A program made the position numbers and the translations under genes. A stretch of 59,584 nucleotides of DNA from Phenylobacterium sp. (GTDB lineage Bacteria > Pseudomonadota > Alphaproteobacteria > Caulobacterales > Caulobacteraceae), in the NCBI RefSeq assembly GCF_030693405.1, contig NZ_JAUYAW010000024.1, forward strand, positions 1-59,584, in the 5' to 3' direction. Within the stretch, counting starts at the first letter, position 1. Each line of letters begins with the position of its first letter. Below are positions 44,064-53,505 of the stretch, one piece after another. Below the pieces are notes generated by a model, which saw only the letters and a program-made list of their open reading frames with translations, was not told the origin of the DNA and did not search any database.

Positions 44064-45077
44064 TCAGGACGGGACGGAGTCCAGGCGTCCGAAACGCGGC
44101 TGGTCCTCCGGCAGCAACAGCTCGCCGCGGGCCCGCCTTGCCTTCAGATAGCCGAAGGTCCGCGCCGTCTGGGCGAACAGGTGCTCGCCCGAGATCAGCC
44201 GGTCATAGCGCGCCGGGCGCTCGGCGCTGACCAGACGGGGATCGGGCTCGACCACGGTCTGGTAGTCGCAGGTGGCGAAGAAGGGAAAGCTGTAGCGCTC
44301 CTGCGCCACCTTGCGGACACGGTGCGTGGTGGCGGTGAAGGTCCCATTGGTCCAGGCCTCCAGCATGTCGCCGATATTGATGACATAGGCGCCGGGCACG
44401 GGCGGCGCGTCGATCCACTGCCCCGCGCCATTCAGCACCTCCAGCCCCGGCGCGGTGCCCCGCAGGATGGTGAAGAACTCATAGTCGGTGTGGGCGCCGA
44501 TCCCCTCCCGATCCTGGACCGTGGGATCGAAGGGATAGTGAATCATCCGCAACTGGCTCGGTGGCTGGCGACGGTGCGGCTCGAAGTGATCCTCCGGCAG
44601 ATCGAGCGCCAGGGCGAAGCCGCGGAAGAGCCGCTGCGCCAGTTCGGACACCGCCGAATAGTAGGCGCTGGCGGCCTCCCGGAAACCGGCCTGGTCTGGC
44701 CAGAGATTGGGGCCCAGCATCGGCGAGCCGGCGCCCGCGCCAGGCAGGTCGAGGTTGAGGTCAAAGGCCTCCTTGCGGTCGATGGTCCCGCCGGGGAAAA
44801 CCTCCTCGCCCTCGGGCACATAGCCGCTGTGATTGACCGACCGGCCGATATAGCTGGCCATCTTGCGGTCGATCGGCTGGGCGAAGAAGGCCTCGGCGGC
44901 GGCCAGCACGTCCTCGAACAACACCTCATCCAGACCATGGCCCGACACATAGAGAAAGCCGACGTCACGGGCCGCGGCCCCCATCTCGGCGGCCACGGCG
45001 CGCCGGGTGGCGAGGTCGGGAGACCCTAGTCCGCTGATGTCGACCAAAGGGATGCTGTCGAAGTTCGACCCGTGCAT
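44064..45077 (-). CDS. 2-Oxoglutarate/Fe(II) dioxygenase, isopenicillin-N-synthase-like family
   Basis: A 337-residue oxygenase. The iron triad is His196, Asp198 (GAHTDYEFFTIL) and His252 (TTHRVRK); Arg261-Tyr-Ser263 (RYSFPFF) forms the 2-oxoglutarate-binding RxS motif. GPNLWPDQ near residue 122 and NIGDMLEAWTNG also occur in the plant C23-type 2-ODD enzymes that hydroxylate homoarginine and release guanidine; bacterial ethylene-forming enzyme, which also yields guanidine, is a relative. An operator copy lies 25 bases upstream of its start and matches those of the guanidine/urea genes, so it is probably co-regulated. A guanidine-releasing role is inferred; the substrate is not shown. Confidence 0.85.
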   Translation of the reverse strand: MHGSNFDSIPLVDISGLGSPDLATRRAVAAEMGAAARDVGFLYVSGHGLDEVLFEDVLAAAEAFFAQPIDRKMASYIGRSVNHSGYVPEGEEVFPGGTIDRKEAFDLNLDLPGAGAGSPMLGPNLWPDQAGFREAASAYYSAVSELAQRLFRGFALALDLPEDHFEPHRRQPPSQLRMIHYPFDPTVQDREGIGAHTDYEFFTILRGTAPGLEVLNGAGQWIDAPPVPGAYVINIGDMLEAWTNGTFTATTHRVRKVAQERYSFPFFATCDYQTVVEPDPRLVSAERPARYDRLISGEHLFAQTARTFGYLKARRARGELLLPEDQPRFGRLDSVPS

Positions 45078-45101
45078 GTCTGGCCTCCGAGCCGGCGCCC
45101 A

Positions 45102-45129
45102 TGATTACGAATTCTGCATTCCGTAATAA
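45102..45129. promoter_or_regulatory. Operator A, TATTACG-type inverted repeat upstream of the dioxygenase
   Basis: TGATTACG-N12-CGTAATAA, with perfect ATTACG/CGTAAT arms, centred about 40 bases upstream of the dioxygenase start. It has the same arm sequence and 12-base spacing as sites at 45259 and 55479. It is the probable binding site of the NikR-like regulator at 54980. Confidence 0.7.
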
Positions 45130-45258
45130 CGCGGAGGCTGCAAGCCAGGCCGTGGCGGAGGGACTCCGATGCGCAGGAATTGGGCGCGGAGGGCGCATGG
45201 CGCCTGGATTCCGGGCGACCGGCCGCCCCGGCTTTCCCCGCCAGGCGAGCCCGTTGGA

Positions 45259-45286
45259 ATATTACGTTTTGTTCTGATTGTAATAC
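45259..45286. promoter_or_regulatory. Operator B, TATTACG-type inverted repeat upstream of the ABC transporter
   Basis: ATATTACG-N12-TGTAATAC, one mismatch from the operator-C arms, 48 bases upstream of the substrate-binding protein start. The same 28-base geometry as the other two sites. Confidence 0.7.
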
Positions 45287-45334
45287 TCAGGGGCGCGCCA
45301 AGGCGGCGCGGCCAAGGATGGAAGGGGTATCCGA

Positions 45335-46429
45335 ATGAAGTGGGTCAACGGATTACGCGCCTTGGCGATCGCCGCCGCAGGCAGCCTGGCGCTGGCGGCA
45401 TGCGGTCAGAACGCCGAGGAGACGGCCAAGGGCGCCGACGCAGTCAAAGAGTACACCATCGGCTGGACCATCTATGCCGGCTGGATGCCCTGGCCCTATG
45501 CCGAGCAGGCCGGCATCGTGAAGAAATGGTCGGACAAGTACGGCGTCAACATCAAGCTCGTTCAGGTGAACGACTATGTGGAATCCCTGAACCAGTTCAC
45601 GGCCGGCACCCTGGACGGGGTGACCTCCACCAATATGGACGCCCTGACCATTCCCGCCGCCGCCGGCAAGGACACCACCGTGGTGATCGTCGGCGACTAT
45701 TCCAACGGCAATGACGGCATCATCCTGAAGAATGGATCGACCCTGGCCGACATCAAGGGCCGCTCGGTGAACCTCGTCGAGAACTCGGTCTCGCACTATC
45801 TGCTGGCCCGCGGGCTGGAGAGCGCGGGTCTGGCCATGACCGACGTCTCGGTGGTCAACACCTCCGACGCCGACATGGTCGCCGCCTTCACCGCCCCTCA
45901 GACCACGGCCGTGGTGCCCTGGAACCCGCAGCTCGCCGAGATCAAGAAGCAGCCGGGCGCGGTGGAAGTGTTCAACTCCACCCAGATCCCCGGCGAAATC
46001 CTCGACATGATGATCGTCTCCACCGAGGTCCTGGCGGCCAACCCGAACCTGGGCAAGGCTCTGGCCGGCATCTGGTACGAAACCATGGCTCTGATGAGCG
46101 CCGACACCCCTGAGGGTCAGGCCGCCCGCGAAGCCATGGCCCAGATCTCCGGCACGGACCTGGCCGGCTATGAAGGCCAGCTCGCGACCACCTTCATGTA
46201 CTACACCCCCCAGGACGCCCTGGCGGCGATGCTGAGCGAGGACATGGTCGCAGCCAATGACAAGGTCCGTCAGTTCAGCTTCCAGGCCGGACTGTTTGGC
46301 CAGGGCGCCCGGTCGGTGGACGACATCGGCATCAGCTTCCCCGGCGACAAGATCCTGGGCAACGCCGAAAACGTCATGCTGCGCTTTGATCCGACCTATA
46401 CCCAGATGGCGGTCGACGGCGCCCTCTAG
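45335..46429 (+). CDS. ABC transporter substrate-binding lipoprotein of the urea/guanidine carboxylase region
   Basis: A 364-residue periplasmic binding protein of the NitT/TauT (SsuA-like) type; it matches the subtype known from urea-carboxylase loci (ABC_peri_uca). The signal ends LAAC (Cys23). The mature part starts EYTIGWTIYAGWMPWPYAEQAGI, where Trp and Tyr residues could enclose a small cationic ligand (partly quoted). It heads a three-gene transporter operon and lies 48 bases after operator B. It is inferred to bind guanidine or a related amide. Confidence 0.88.
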   Translation: MKWVNGLRALAIAAAGSLALAACGQNAEETAKGADAVKEYTIGWTIYAGWMPWPYAEQAGIVKKWSDKYGVNIKLVQVNDYVESLNQFTAGTLDGVTSTNMDALTIPAAAGKDTTVVIVGDYSNGNDGIILKNGSTLADIKGRSVNLVENSVSHYLLARGLESAGLAMTDVSVVNTSDADMVAAFTAPQTTAVVPWNPQLAEIKKQPGAVEVFNSTQIPGEILDMMIVSTEVLAANPNLGKALAGIWYETMALMSADTPEGQAAREAMAQISGTDLAGYEGQLATTFMYYTPQDALAAMLSEDMVAANDKVRQFSFQAGLFGQGARSVDDIGISFPGDKILGNAENVMLRFDPTYTQMAVDGAL

Positions 46430-46480
46430 CGCCCCGCCCGCCCCCGTAGCCTGAGTACCCCTGATCGAGGTGACCACCCC

Positions 46481-47305
46481 ATGCGCCGACTGCTGAACGC
46501 CAGGCCGCGTGGCGGCGGTCGCCTCCTTCTGGGCCTCTTGCCCATCGCTGTCCTGGTCCTGCTCTATCTGGTGGCCTCCCAGGCCCGCCACGCGGAAAAC
46601 CCCCGCGACAAGATCCTCCCGACCCCGGCGGCCATGGCCCAGTCCATGCAGATCATGGCCCTGCAGGAGGATCCCCGCACCGGCGAAATCCCCTTGGTCG
46701 CCGACACCAAGGCCAGCCTCACCCGCCTCGGGATCGCCGTCGCCGCCGCCGCCGCCACCACCCTGGTTCTGGGTCTGTCGATCGGACTTTTGCCCTATGC
46801 GAGGGCAGGACTTGGGCCCCTGGTGGCGACGATCTCGGTGATCCCGCCCATCGCCGTCCTGCCCATATTGTTCATCGTCTTCGGCCTGGGCGAGACCGCC
46901 AAGATCGTACTGATCTTCGTCGGCATCACGCCCTTCATGGTCCGGGACCTCGCCTCCCACGTGGCGGCCATCCCCGAGGAGCAGATCGTCAAGGCCCAGA
47001 CGCTGGGCGCCTCCACCTGGCTGGTGGCCCTGCAGGTCGCCCTGCCCCAGGCCATGCCGCGGCTGATCGACAGCGTGCGCTTCTCGCTGGGTCCGGCCTG
47101 GGTGTTTCTCATCTCCGCCGAAGCCATCGCCTCGGATGTGGGCCTCGGCTACCGGATCTTCCTCGTTCGTCGATACCTGGCCATGGACATCATCCTGCCC
47201 TACGTCGCCTGGATCTCGCTGCTGGCGGTGATCATCGACCTACTGCTGCTGACCTGGAGCCGTACCGCCTTCCGCTGGGCCCATGCGCCGGGAGGCCGCC
47301 GATGA
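46481..47305 (+). CDS. ABC transporter permease, NitT/TauT type
   Basis: A 274-residue inner-membrane permease of the binding-protein-dependent family with about six helices. The EAA loop is visible as DLASHVAAIPEEQIVKAQTLGAS (near residue 165, partly quoted), the docking site for the ATPase. An N-terminal Arg-rich lead precedes the first helix. It lies between the binding protein (51 bases before) and the ATPase, which overlaps its stop by four bases. Confidence 0.9.
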   Translation: MRRLLNARPRGGGRLLLGLLPIAVLVLLYLVASQARHAENPRDKILPTPAAMAQSMQIMALQEDPRTGEIPLVADTKASLTRLGIAVAAAAATTLVLGLSIGLLPYARAGLGPLVATISVIPPIAVLPILFIVFGLGETAKIVLIFVGITPFMVRDLASHVAAIPEEQIVKAQTLGASTWLVALQVALPQAMPRLIDSVRFSLGPAWVFLISAEAIASDVGLGYRIFLVRRYLAMDIILPYVAWISLLAVIIDLLLLTWSRTAFRWAHAPGGRR

Positions 47306-48075
47306 CCCCGGTCCTGTCGTTCCGCAATGTCTGGGTCGAGTACGGCGACCATGTGGTCCTGGAGAAGGTCAGCCTGGATGTGGCGCCCGGCGCCTTCGTC
47401 TCCATCGTCGGACCCTCCGGCGCCGGCAAGAGCACCTTCCTGAGGCTGGCGCTCGGTCAAGAAGCCCCCAGCCGCGGCGAGATCCTGCTGGACGGGGCGC
47501 CCATTCCCCCTGAGCCCGGCCCCGACCGCGGCGTGGTCTTCCAGCGCTATTCCGTCTTTCCGCACATGACCGTGCTGCAGAACGTGATGTTCGGCGCCCG
47601 CTGCGACCAGGCGCCATTCACCGGCCTGCTCACCGGCGCCGCACGACGTCAGGCCAAGGCCGAGGCCGTGGCCATCCTGGAGCAGGTGGGCCTTTCGGCC
47701 TCCCTCAAGGCCTTCCCCAGGGCGCTTTCTGGCGGCATGCAGCAGCGCCTGGCCATCGCCCAGGCCCTGATCACCAGGCCCCGCATCCTATTGCTGGATG
47801 AGCCCTTCGGCGCGCTGGATCCTGGCGTGCGCCTGGACATGCACGAGTTGATCACCGGGCTTTGGCGCGAGCATGGTCTGACCATCCTGATGGTCACCCA
47901 CGATATCAAGGAGGCCTTCAAGCTGGGCACCCGGGTCATCGCGGTGGACAAGCGCCGCCATGATCCCCACGCGCCGCACCGCTATGGCTCCACGGCGGTC
48001 TATGACTTCCCGCTGGACGACAAGCAAAAGACCGCGATCCCCAGGGAGATCGCGGCCATGGCGGGCGAGGCCTGA
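47302..48075 (+). CDS. ABC transporter ATP-binding protein, NitT/TauT type
   Basis: A 257-residue ATPase. Walker A is GPSGAGKSTFL near residue 38, the signature is LSGGMQQRLAIAQAL and Walker B is ILLLDEPFGALD, followed by the switch His in MVTHDIKEAF. It overlaps the permease stop by four bases (ATGA). It ends eight bases from the stop of the convergent allophanate hydrolase. It powers uptake of the substrate used by the facing carboxylase operon. Confidence 0.92.
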   Translation: MTPVLSFRNVWVEYGDHVVLEKVSLDVAPGAFVSIVGPSGAGKSTFLRLALGQEAPSRGEILLDGAPIPPEPGPDRGVVFQRYSVFPHMTVLQNVMFGARCDQAPFTGLLTGAARRQAKAEAVAILEQVGLSASLKAFPRALSGGMQQRLAIAQALITRPRILLLDEPFGALDPGVRLDMHELITGLWREHGLTILMVTHDIKEAFKLGTRVIAVDKRRHDPHAPHRYGSTAVYDFPLDDKQKTAIPREIAAMAGEA

Positions 48076-48083
48076 GCCCTGAG

Positions 48084-49862
48084 TTAGGCCAGGCTGGCGA
48101 TATAGGCGCGCCAGCCGCCCAGATGGGTGATGTCCGTCGCGCCTGCCAGCGCCCGGGGCTCGGCGACAAAACCCTTCACCGTGGTCCCGTCCTCCAGGCT
48201 CACCGTGCCGATGGCCAGCGGCGCCGGCACTTCGGCAGTGAACCCGCCGAAGCCCGCCACATCCAGCTCATAGACCTCCACCTCGATGGCGGCGCCGTCG
48301 GCCTCGCCCACGTGAATCAGGGCTGGTTTCGGCGGCGTCGTCTCGGCCATCGCATAAAGCCTATAGGCCGGCGCGGTGCGGGTGCGGGCCACCAGACGGG
48401 CGTCGCGGGAGGTCAGCTGCCAGTGCAGGGGCATGCCGGCCAGATGGGCGCCGACGACGCTCAGTCTGACGGTCTGGGGCTTGCCCGTGGTGTCGAGCTC
48501 AGGGGCGGCGGGCATGGGACGGATCTCCTCATAGCGACGGGCGAGGTCGAGCAGGGCGGCGTCGGCCCAGGCTGGACCGATCAGGGTGACGCCAAAGCCC
48601 GTGCCATTGTCCCGGTAACCGGCGGGCACGGCGATGGCGCTCATGTCGAGCAGGTTCACGAAGTTGGTGTAGAGACCAAGATTGGCGTTCAGCGCGAAGG
48701 GCTCTGCGAGCACTTCGCTGATCCGGTAGATGGTCGGCGCCGTGGGCAGTAGCAGGACGTCTATGGTCTCCCAGAGCGCCTGGGCCGCCCGGGCGTGGTC
48801 CTGAAGCGCATAGAGGCCCCTGAAGGTCTCCAGCCCCGAGACGCCAAAGCCGGTCTGGACGATGGCCCGCACCACCGGGTGGACCGCGGCAGGCTTCGTC
48901 CGCAGCAGATCCTCGATGGCGGCGGTCCGCTCGGCGACCCAGGGGCCGGCATAGAGGAGCTGGGCTGCCTCCAGCAGGGGCGCGATGTCCACCTCCACCA
49001 GGGTCGCGCCGGTGGCCGCCAGGCGGGCGACGGCCTGGTCGTAAAAGTGCTCGGACGCCGCATCGCCCAGATAGTTGAGCTGGTCCAGACGGGGCACGCC
49101 CATGCGGTAGGCCGGACCCAGGGCCGGTGCGGCGGGGCCGGGCTGGCGGGAATAGGGATCGGCGGGGTCGAAGCCTGCGGCCACGGAGTCCACCAGGGCT
49201 GCATCGGCGGCGGTGGCGGTGAAGACGGTGATGCAGTCGAGCGACCGGCAGGCCGGGACCAAGCCCGTGGTGCTCCAGCGTCCCTTGGTGGGCTTGAGAC
49301 CCACCAGGCCGTTGAAGGCGGCTGGCACGCGGCCAGACCCTGCGGTGTCGGTGCCCAGCGCAAAGGCCACCAGCCCCGCCCCCACCGCCACGGCGCTGCC
49401 CGAGCTGGAGCCGCCGCTCACATAGTCGCGATTGAACACGCAACCCGGGATTCCATAAGGCGTGCGGCTGCCCACCAGGCCGGTGGCGAACTGGTCGAGA
49501 TTGGTCTTGCCCATCATAACCGCCCCGGCCGCCTGCAGGCGGGCGACCACCGTCGCGGTCTCGTCCGGGCTGTAGGCATAGGCGGGGCAAGCTGCGGTGG
49601 TGGGCAGGCCGGCGACGTCGATATTGTCCTTTACGGCAAAGGGGACGCCGGCCAGGGGCAGGTCCTCACCGGCGGCGAGCCGGGCGTCCACCGCCCGGGC
49701 GGCAGCAAGGACGTCCTCGGTCTTTGGACGTTCGATCCAGGCCTGGGATTGGACCGCATCATGGGCGGCGATCCGCGCCAGGCTGTCGCGGGCGACCTGC
49801 TCGGCGGTCTGGGCGCCCGACCGGACCTCGGCGGCGATGGCGGCGACGGACAGGCGGTCCAT
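48084..49862 (-). CDS. atzF: Allophanate hydrolase
   Basis: A 592-residue amidase-signature enzyme converting allophanate to ammonia and CO2. The catalytic Ser-cisSer-Lys set is Lys78 (FAVKDNIDVAG), Ser152 (SGGSSSGSA) and Ser176 (DTAGSGRVP). After residue about 460 comes the AtzF-type C-terminal domain (VGAHLAGMPLHWQLTSRDA and YELDVAGFGGFTAEVPAPLA), which hydrolyses the carboxylated intermediate. The ATG at 49862 is 15 bases from the carboxylase stop; the frame is open further upstream but overlaps the carboxylase. It is the last gene of the guanidine/urea operon. Confidence 0.94.
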   Translation of the reverse strand: MDRLSVAAIAAEVRSGAQTAEQVARDSLARIAAHDAVQSQAWIERPKTEDVLAAARAVDARLAAGEDLPLAGVPFAVKDNIDVAGLPTTAACPAYAYSPDETATVVARLQAAGAVMMGKTNLDQFATGLVGSRTPYGIPGCVFNRDYVSGGSSSGSAVAVGAGLVAFALGTDTAGSGRVPAAFNGLVGLKPTKGRWSTTGLVPACRSLDCITVFTATAADAALVDSVAAGFDPADPYSRQPGPAAPALGPAYRMGVPRLDQLNYLGDAASEHFYDQAVARLAATGATLVEVDIAPLLEAAQLLYAGPWVAERTAAIEDLLRTKPAAVHPVVRAIVQTGFGVSGLETFRGLYALQDHARAAQALWETIDVLLLPTAPTIYRISEVLAEPFALNANLGLYTNFVNLLDMSAIAVPAGYRDNGTGFGVTLIGPAWADAALLDLARRYEEIRPMPAAPELDTTGKPQTVRLSVVGAHLAGMPLHWQLTSRDARLVARTRTAPAYRLYAMAETTPPKPALIHVGEADGAAIEVEVYELDVAGFGGFTAEVPAPLAIGTVSLEDGTTVKGFVAEPRALAGATDITHLGGWRAYIASLA

Positions 49863-49876
49863 AGGCGGGCTCCGGC

Positions 49877-52800
49877 TCAGGCGGGTTCGATCGCGATCAT
49901 CGGCGCGCCGGGCGCGATGGCCTGGCGTTCCTGGGCGTAGACCTGGCGGACGACGCCGGCGGTGGGGCTGGCCACATCGCACTCGGTCTTCATGGCCTCG
50001 ATGATGGCGATGACCGCGCCCTTCTCGACCCGGTCGCCAGGCTGGACCAGCATCTTCCAGACGCTGCCGCCGAGCGGCGCCTCCACCAGCTCAGCGCCCT
50101 CGGGGACGACGATCGACTCAGTCTCGGCCACATCGTCGGCGGCGCTGGCCAGGGCCTCGACCCGGGCGAACTCGCCGCGGCGCTCCCACTCGGCGCGCTC
50201 GGCGTCGAAGGCTGCCTCCCGGGTGGTCTGAAAGGCCTCGATGCTGCCGGCGTTGTCGGCCAGGAAGCGGCGATAGTCCGACAGGCGGAAGGTCTCGTGG
50301 TCGATCTGGATTTCCCGCCGGCCCAGGGGGAAGTCGCGCCGCCACTCGGTCAGCTCGTCGTGGCTGACGGGGAAGAAGCGGATCTGGTCGAAGAACCGCA
50401 GCAGCCAGGGCTTGCCCTCGGTGAAGGCGTTCGTCTGGCGATAGGTGTTCCAGACCTGGATGGTGCGGCCAAACAGCTGGTAGCCGCCCGGCCCCTCCAT
50501 CCCATAGATGCACATATAGGCCCCGCCGATACCCACCACATTGGGCGGGGTCCAGGTGCGGGCGGGGTTGTACTTGGTGGTCACCAGCCGGTGGCGCGGG
50601 TCGATGGGGGTGGCCACCGGCGCGCCCAGATAGACGTCGCCCAGCCCCATCACCAGATAGCGCGCGTCGAAGACGATGCGATGGACATCGTCCTCGCTGG
50701 CCAGGCCGTTGATCCGCCGGATGAACTCGATGTTGTCCGGGCACCAGGGGGCGTCATCCCTGACCGAGGCCATATACTTGTCGATGGTCTCGTAGATGGC
50801 CGGGTCCTTCCACGAGAGCGGCAGGTGGACCACCCGGGACGGGATTTCGAAGTCGTCGAGGCCGCCTAGCCGGTCCTCGGCGTCGGTCAGCGCGCGCAAG
50901 AGCTCGGCCTGCGATAGCACCCGGCTGTCATAGTGGACCTGCAGCGAGCGGATGCCCGGCGTGATGTCGATGACCCCGGGTAGGGCCATGTTCTGCAGCT
51001 CGAGCATCAGAGCGTGGATGCGCAGGCGAAGCTCCAGGTCGAGCACGATGGGGCCGTACTCCACCAGCAGGTGGCGGTCCCCCTGGCGGCGATAGACGGC
51101 GCGGGGTCGATGGCCGGCGGCCTCAATAACGCCCAGGATCGGGCTGTCGCTGGAGAGTACGGCGGGCGCGGGCGGCTGCGGCGTGGCCGGCGGCGGGACG
51201 CCGGCGATCAGGGCGTCCTGGGCCTTTTCCGCGGCCACCGCCTCATCGTCACTGACCACCTGGAAGCTCACCGTATCGCCCGGCGCCAGCTGGCCGGCCT
51301 TCCAAAGATCGGCCTGGATAATCACGAAGGGGCAGACAAAGCCCCCCAGGGAGGGACCGTCCGGCCCCAGGATGATCGGCATGTCGCCGGTGAAGTCCAC
51401 CGCGCCGATGGCGTAGGCGTTGTCGTGGATGTTGGAGGGATGCAGGCCCGCCTCCCCCCCGTCGCGCCGCGCCCATTGCGGCTTGGGCCCGATCAGCCGC
51501 ACGCCGGTGCGGTTGGAGTTGTAGTGGACCTTCCACGGGGCGCTGGCGATCATCGCCACGTCGGCCTCGGTGAAAAAGTCTGGCGCGCCATGGGGACCGG
51601 CCAGCACGCGCACGGTCCAGGCCTTGGAGAGTGACGGCTTCTGATCCTGCGCGAGCGCCGGGCGCGGCGGCCCGACCAGACCATCGCCGACCCGCAGCAC
51701 GTCGCCGGCGGCCAGGGTGCGGCCGGCATGACCGCCGAAGCCGCCGAGGGTGAAGCTCGCCCGGCTGCCCAGATAGGCCGGCACGTCAATCCCGCCGCGC
51801 ACCAGCAGATAGGCTCGAAGCCCCGCCCCCTTCACCCGTCCGAGCTTCAGGGTCTGGCCGGGCGCGATCTGGAACGGGACATAGGGCTCGATCGGCGCGC
51901 CATCGAGGCTCGCCTCCAGGGCCGCACCGGCAAGGCAGACTGAGGCCGTACGATTGAACAGAAGGGTGGGGCCAAGGGCGGTGATCTCCAGCCCCGCGGC
52001 GGTCTCCATATTGCCCAGCAGCCGATTGCCCAGCCGGAAGGCGAGCGCGTCCATCGGCCCGGACGGCGGCACACCCACATCCCAATAGCCCTGACGGCCG
52101 GGATAGTCCTGGACGGTGGTCGCCGGCCCACCGCTCAGTACACGGATAGTCTGAGGCTGGAAGTCGATGTCGGCGAGCGCCCGGGTCGAAACCTGGCCCG
52201 AGACGAAGGCCTCGCTGCGGGCCACCTGGCGCAGCCATTCCAGATTGGTCTCCAGCCCCGCCAAGCGCGTGTCGTCGAGGGCCTGCTGCAGGGCCGCCAC
52301 CGCCTGCTCGCGATCCGGCGCGGTGACGATCAGCTTGGCTAAGAGCGGGTCGTAGAAGGCGCTGACCTCGGTCCCGTCCACCACCCAGGAGTCCGCGCGG
52401 ACGTCGTCGGGGAAACGCACCTGAGTCAGCACGCCGGAGCTGGGCCGATAGTCCTGGCCCGGGTCCTCGGCATAGAGCCTGGCCTGAATCGAGGTGCCGC
52501 GGAGGGCGGCTTCGAAACCCTCGAGGAAGCCGTAGTCCCCCGCCGCGCCGCGGATCATCCAGGCCACCAGGTCGACGCCGGTGACCTGCTCGGTGACCCC
52601 ATGTTCGACCTGCAGCCGGGTGTTCACCTCCAGGAAGAAGAAGTCGTCCCGCTCGGCGTCATAGAGGAATTCCACCGTACCGGCCGAGCGGTAGCGGGCC
52701 GCAGACGTCAGGCGCACGGCGGCCTCGATCAGCGCGGTCCGGGTGGCGGCCGGCAGATGCGGGGCCGGCGTCTCCTCAATGACCTTCTGGTTGCGTCGCT

Positions 52801-53491
52801 GGAGGGAGCAGTCCCTTTCGCCGAGCGCGACCACATGGCCCTCGCCATCGCCGAAGACCTGGACCTCGATATGTCGGGCCTGACGCACATAGCGCTCCAG
52901 GAAGACCCCGCCGTCGGAGAAGTTGCTGCCGGCCAGGCGGGTGACCGCGGCGAAGGCCTCGGCCACGGCGGCCGCGTCCTCGCAGACCCGCATCCCGATG
53001 CCGCCGCCGCCGGCGGTCGCCTTCAGGATCACTGGGAAGCCGATCCCCCCGGCTGCAGCCAGCGCCGCGTCGGCGTCGGTGAGCAGGTCGGTCCCCGGCG
53101 CGAGCGGCACACCCTGGGCCTGGGCCAGGTCTCTCGCCGTGTGCTTAAGGCCAAAGGCGCGGATATTGTCCGGCGTCGGACCGATAAAGGCGATCCCGGC
53201 GGCCTCGCAGGCCTCGGCGAAGGCCACGTTCTCGCTCAGAAAGCCATAGCCCGGATGGATGGCCTGGGCGCCTGTGGCACGGGCGGCGGCCAGGATGGCC
53301 TCGACGTCCAGATAGGACTGGGCGGCTGGCGCCGGCCCGATCCGCACCGCCTCGTCGGCCTGGCTGACATGGAGGGACCCCGCGTCTGCGTCGGAGAACA
53401 CCGCCACAGAGGCCACGCCCATATCCTTGAGCGTGCGCAGGATGCGGCAGGCGATGGCGCCGCGATTGGCGACGAGAACCTTGGTGAACAC
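49877..53491 (-). CDS. Urea/guanidine carboxylase
   Basis: A 1204-residue single-chain biotin carboxylase. In order: biotin carboxylase with ATP-grasp (residues 1-450; KATAGGGGIGMRV), AHS2-type carboxyltransferase (about 460-780), AHS1-type (about 810-1050) with the KYNPARTWTPP and YMCIYGMEGPGG blocks, and a biotinyl domain with the EAMKTE lysine near residue 1168. With the two DUF1989 proteins and allophanate hydrolase this is the locus type shown in other bacteria to be guanidine carboxylase rather than urea carboxylase. An Asp/Asn difference in the carboxyltransferase site is reported to discriminate the two; I could not place that residue with certainty. Confidence 0.92.
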   Translation of the reverse strand: MFTKVLVANRGAIACRILRTLKDMGVASVAVFSDADAGSLHVSQADEAVRIGPAPAAQSYLDVEAILAAARATGAQAIHPGYGFLSENVAFAEACEAAGIAFIGPTPDNIRAFGLKHTARDLAQAQGVPLAPGTDLLTDADAALAAAGGIGFPVILKATAGGGGIGMRVCEDAAAVAEAFAAVTRLAGSNFSDGGVFLERYVRQARHIEVQVFGDGEGHVVALGERDCSLQRRNQKVIEETPAPHLPAATRTALIEAAVRLTSAARYRSAGTVEFLYDAERDDFFFLEVNTRLQVEHGVTEQVTGVDLVAWMIRGAAGDYGFLEGFEAALRGTSIQARLYAEDPGQDYRPSSGVLTQVRFPDDVRADSWVVDGTEVSAFYDPLLAKLIVTAPDREQAVAALQQALDDTRLAGLETNLEWLRQVARSEAFVSGQVSTRALADIDFQPQTIRVLSGGPATTVQDYPGRQGYWDVGVPPSGPMDALAFRLGNRLLGNMETAAGLEITALGPTLLFNRTASVCLAGAALEASLDGAPIEPYVPFQIAPGQTLKLGRVKGAGLRAYLLVRGGIDVPAYLGSRASFTLGGFGGHAGRTLAAGDVLRVGDGLVGPPRPALAQDQKPSLSKAWTVRVLAGPHGAPDFFTEADVAMIASAPWKVHYNSNRTGVRLIGPKPQWARRDGGEAGLHPSNIHDNAYAIGAVDFTGDMPIILGPDGPSLGGFVCPFVIIQADLWKAGQLAPGDTVSFQVVSDDEAVAAEKAQDALIAGVPPPATPQPPAPAVLSSDSPILGVIEAAGHRPRAVYRRQGDRHLLVEYGPIVLDLELRLRIHALMLELQNMALPGVIDITPGIRSLQVHYDSRVLSQAELLRALTDAEDRLGGLDDFEIPSRVVHLPLSWKDPAIYETIDKYMASVRDDAPWCPDNIEFIRRINGLASEDDVHRIVFDARYLVMGLGDVYLGAPVATPIDPRHRLVTTKYNPARTWTPPNVVGIGGAYMCIYGMEGPGGYQLFGRTIQVWNTYRQTNAFTEGKPWLLRFFDQIRFFPVSHDELTEWRRDFPLGRREIQIDHETFRLSDYRRFLADNAGSIEAFQTTREAAFDAERAEWERRGEFARVEALASAADDVAETESIVVPEGAELVEAPLGGSVWKMLVQPGDRVEKGAVIAIIEAMKTECDVASPTAGVVRQVYAQERQAIAPGAPMIAIEPA

Positions 53492-53505
53492 TGGAACGAC
53501 CCTGC

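Noticed and set aside
45250..45334. Guanidine-I riboswitch ahead of the transporter
   Set aside because: I looked for the conserved riboswitch core in the leader of the transporter and of the carboxylase operon and did not see it. Both leaders hold the inverted repeats instead.
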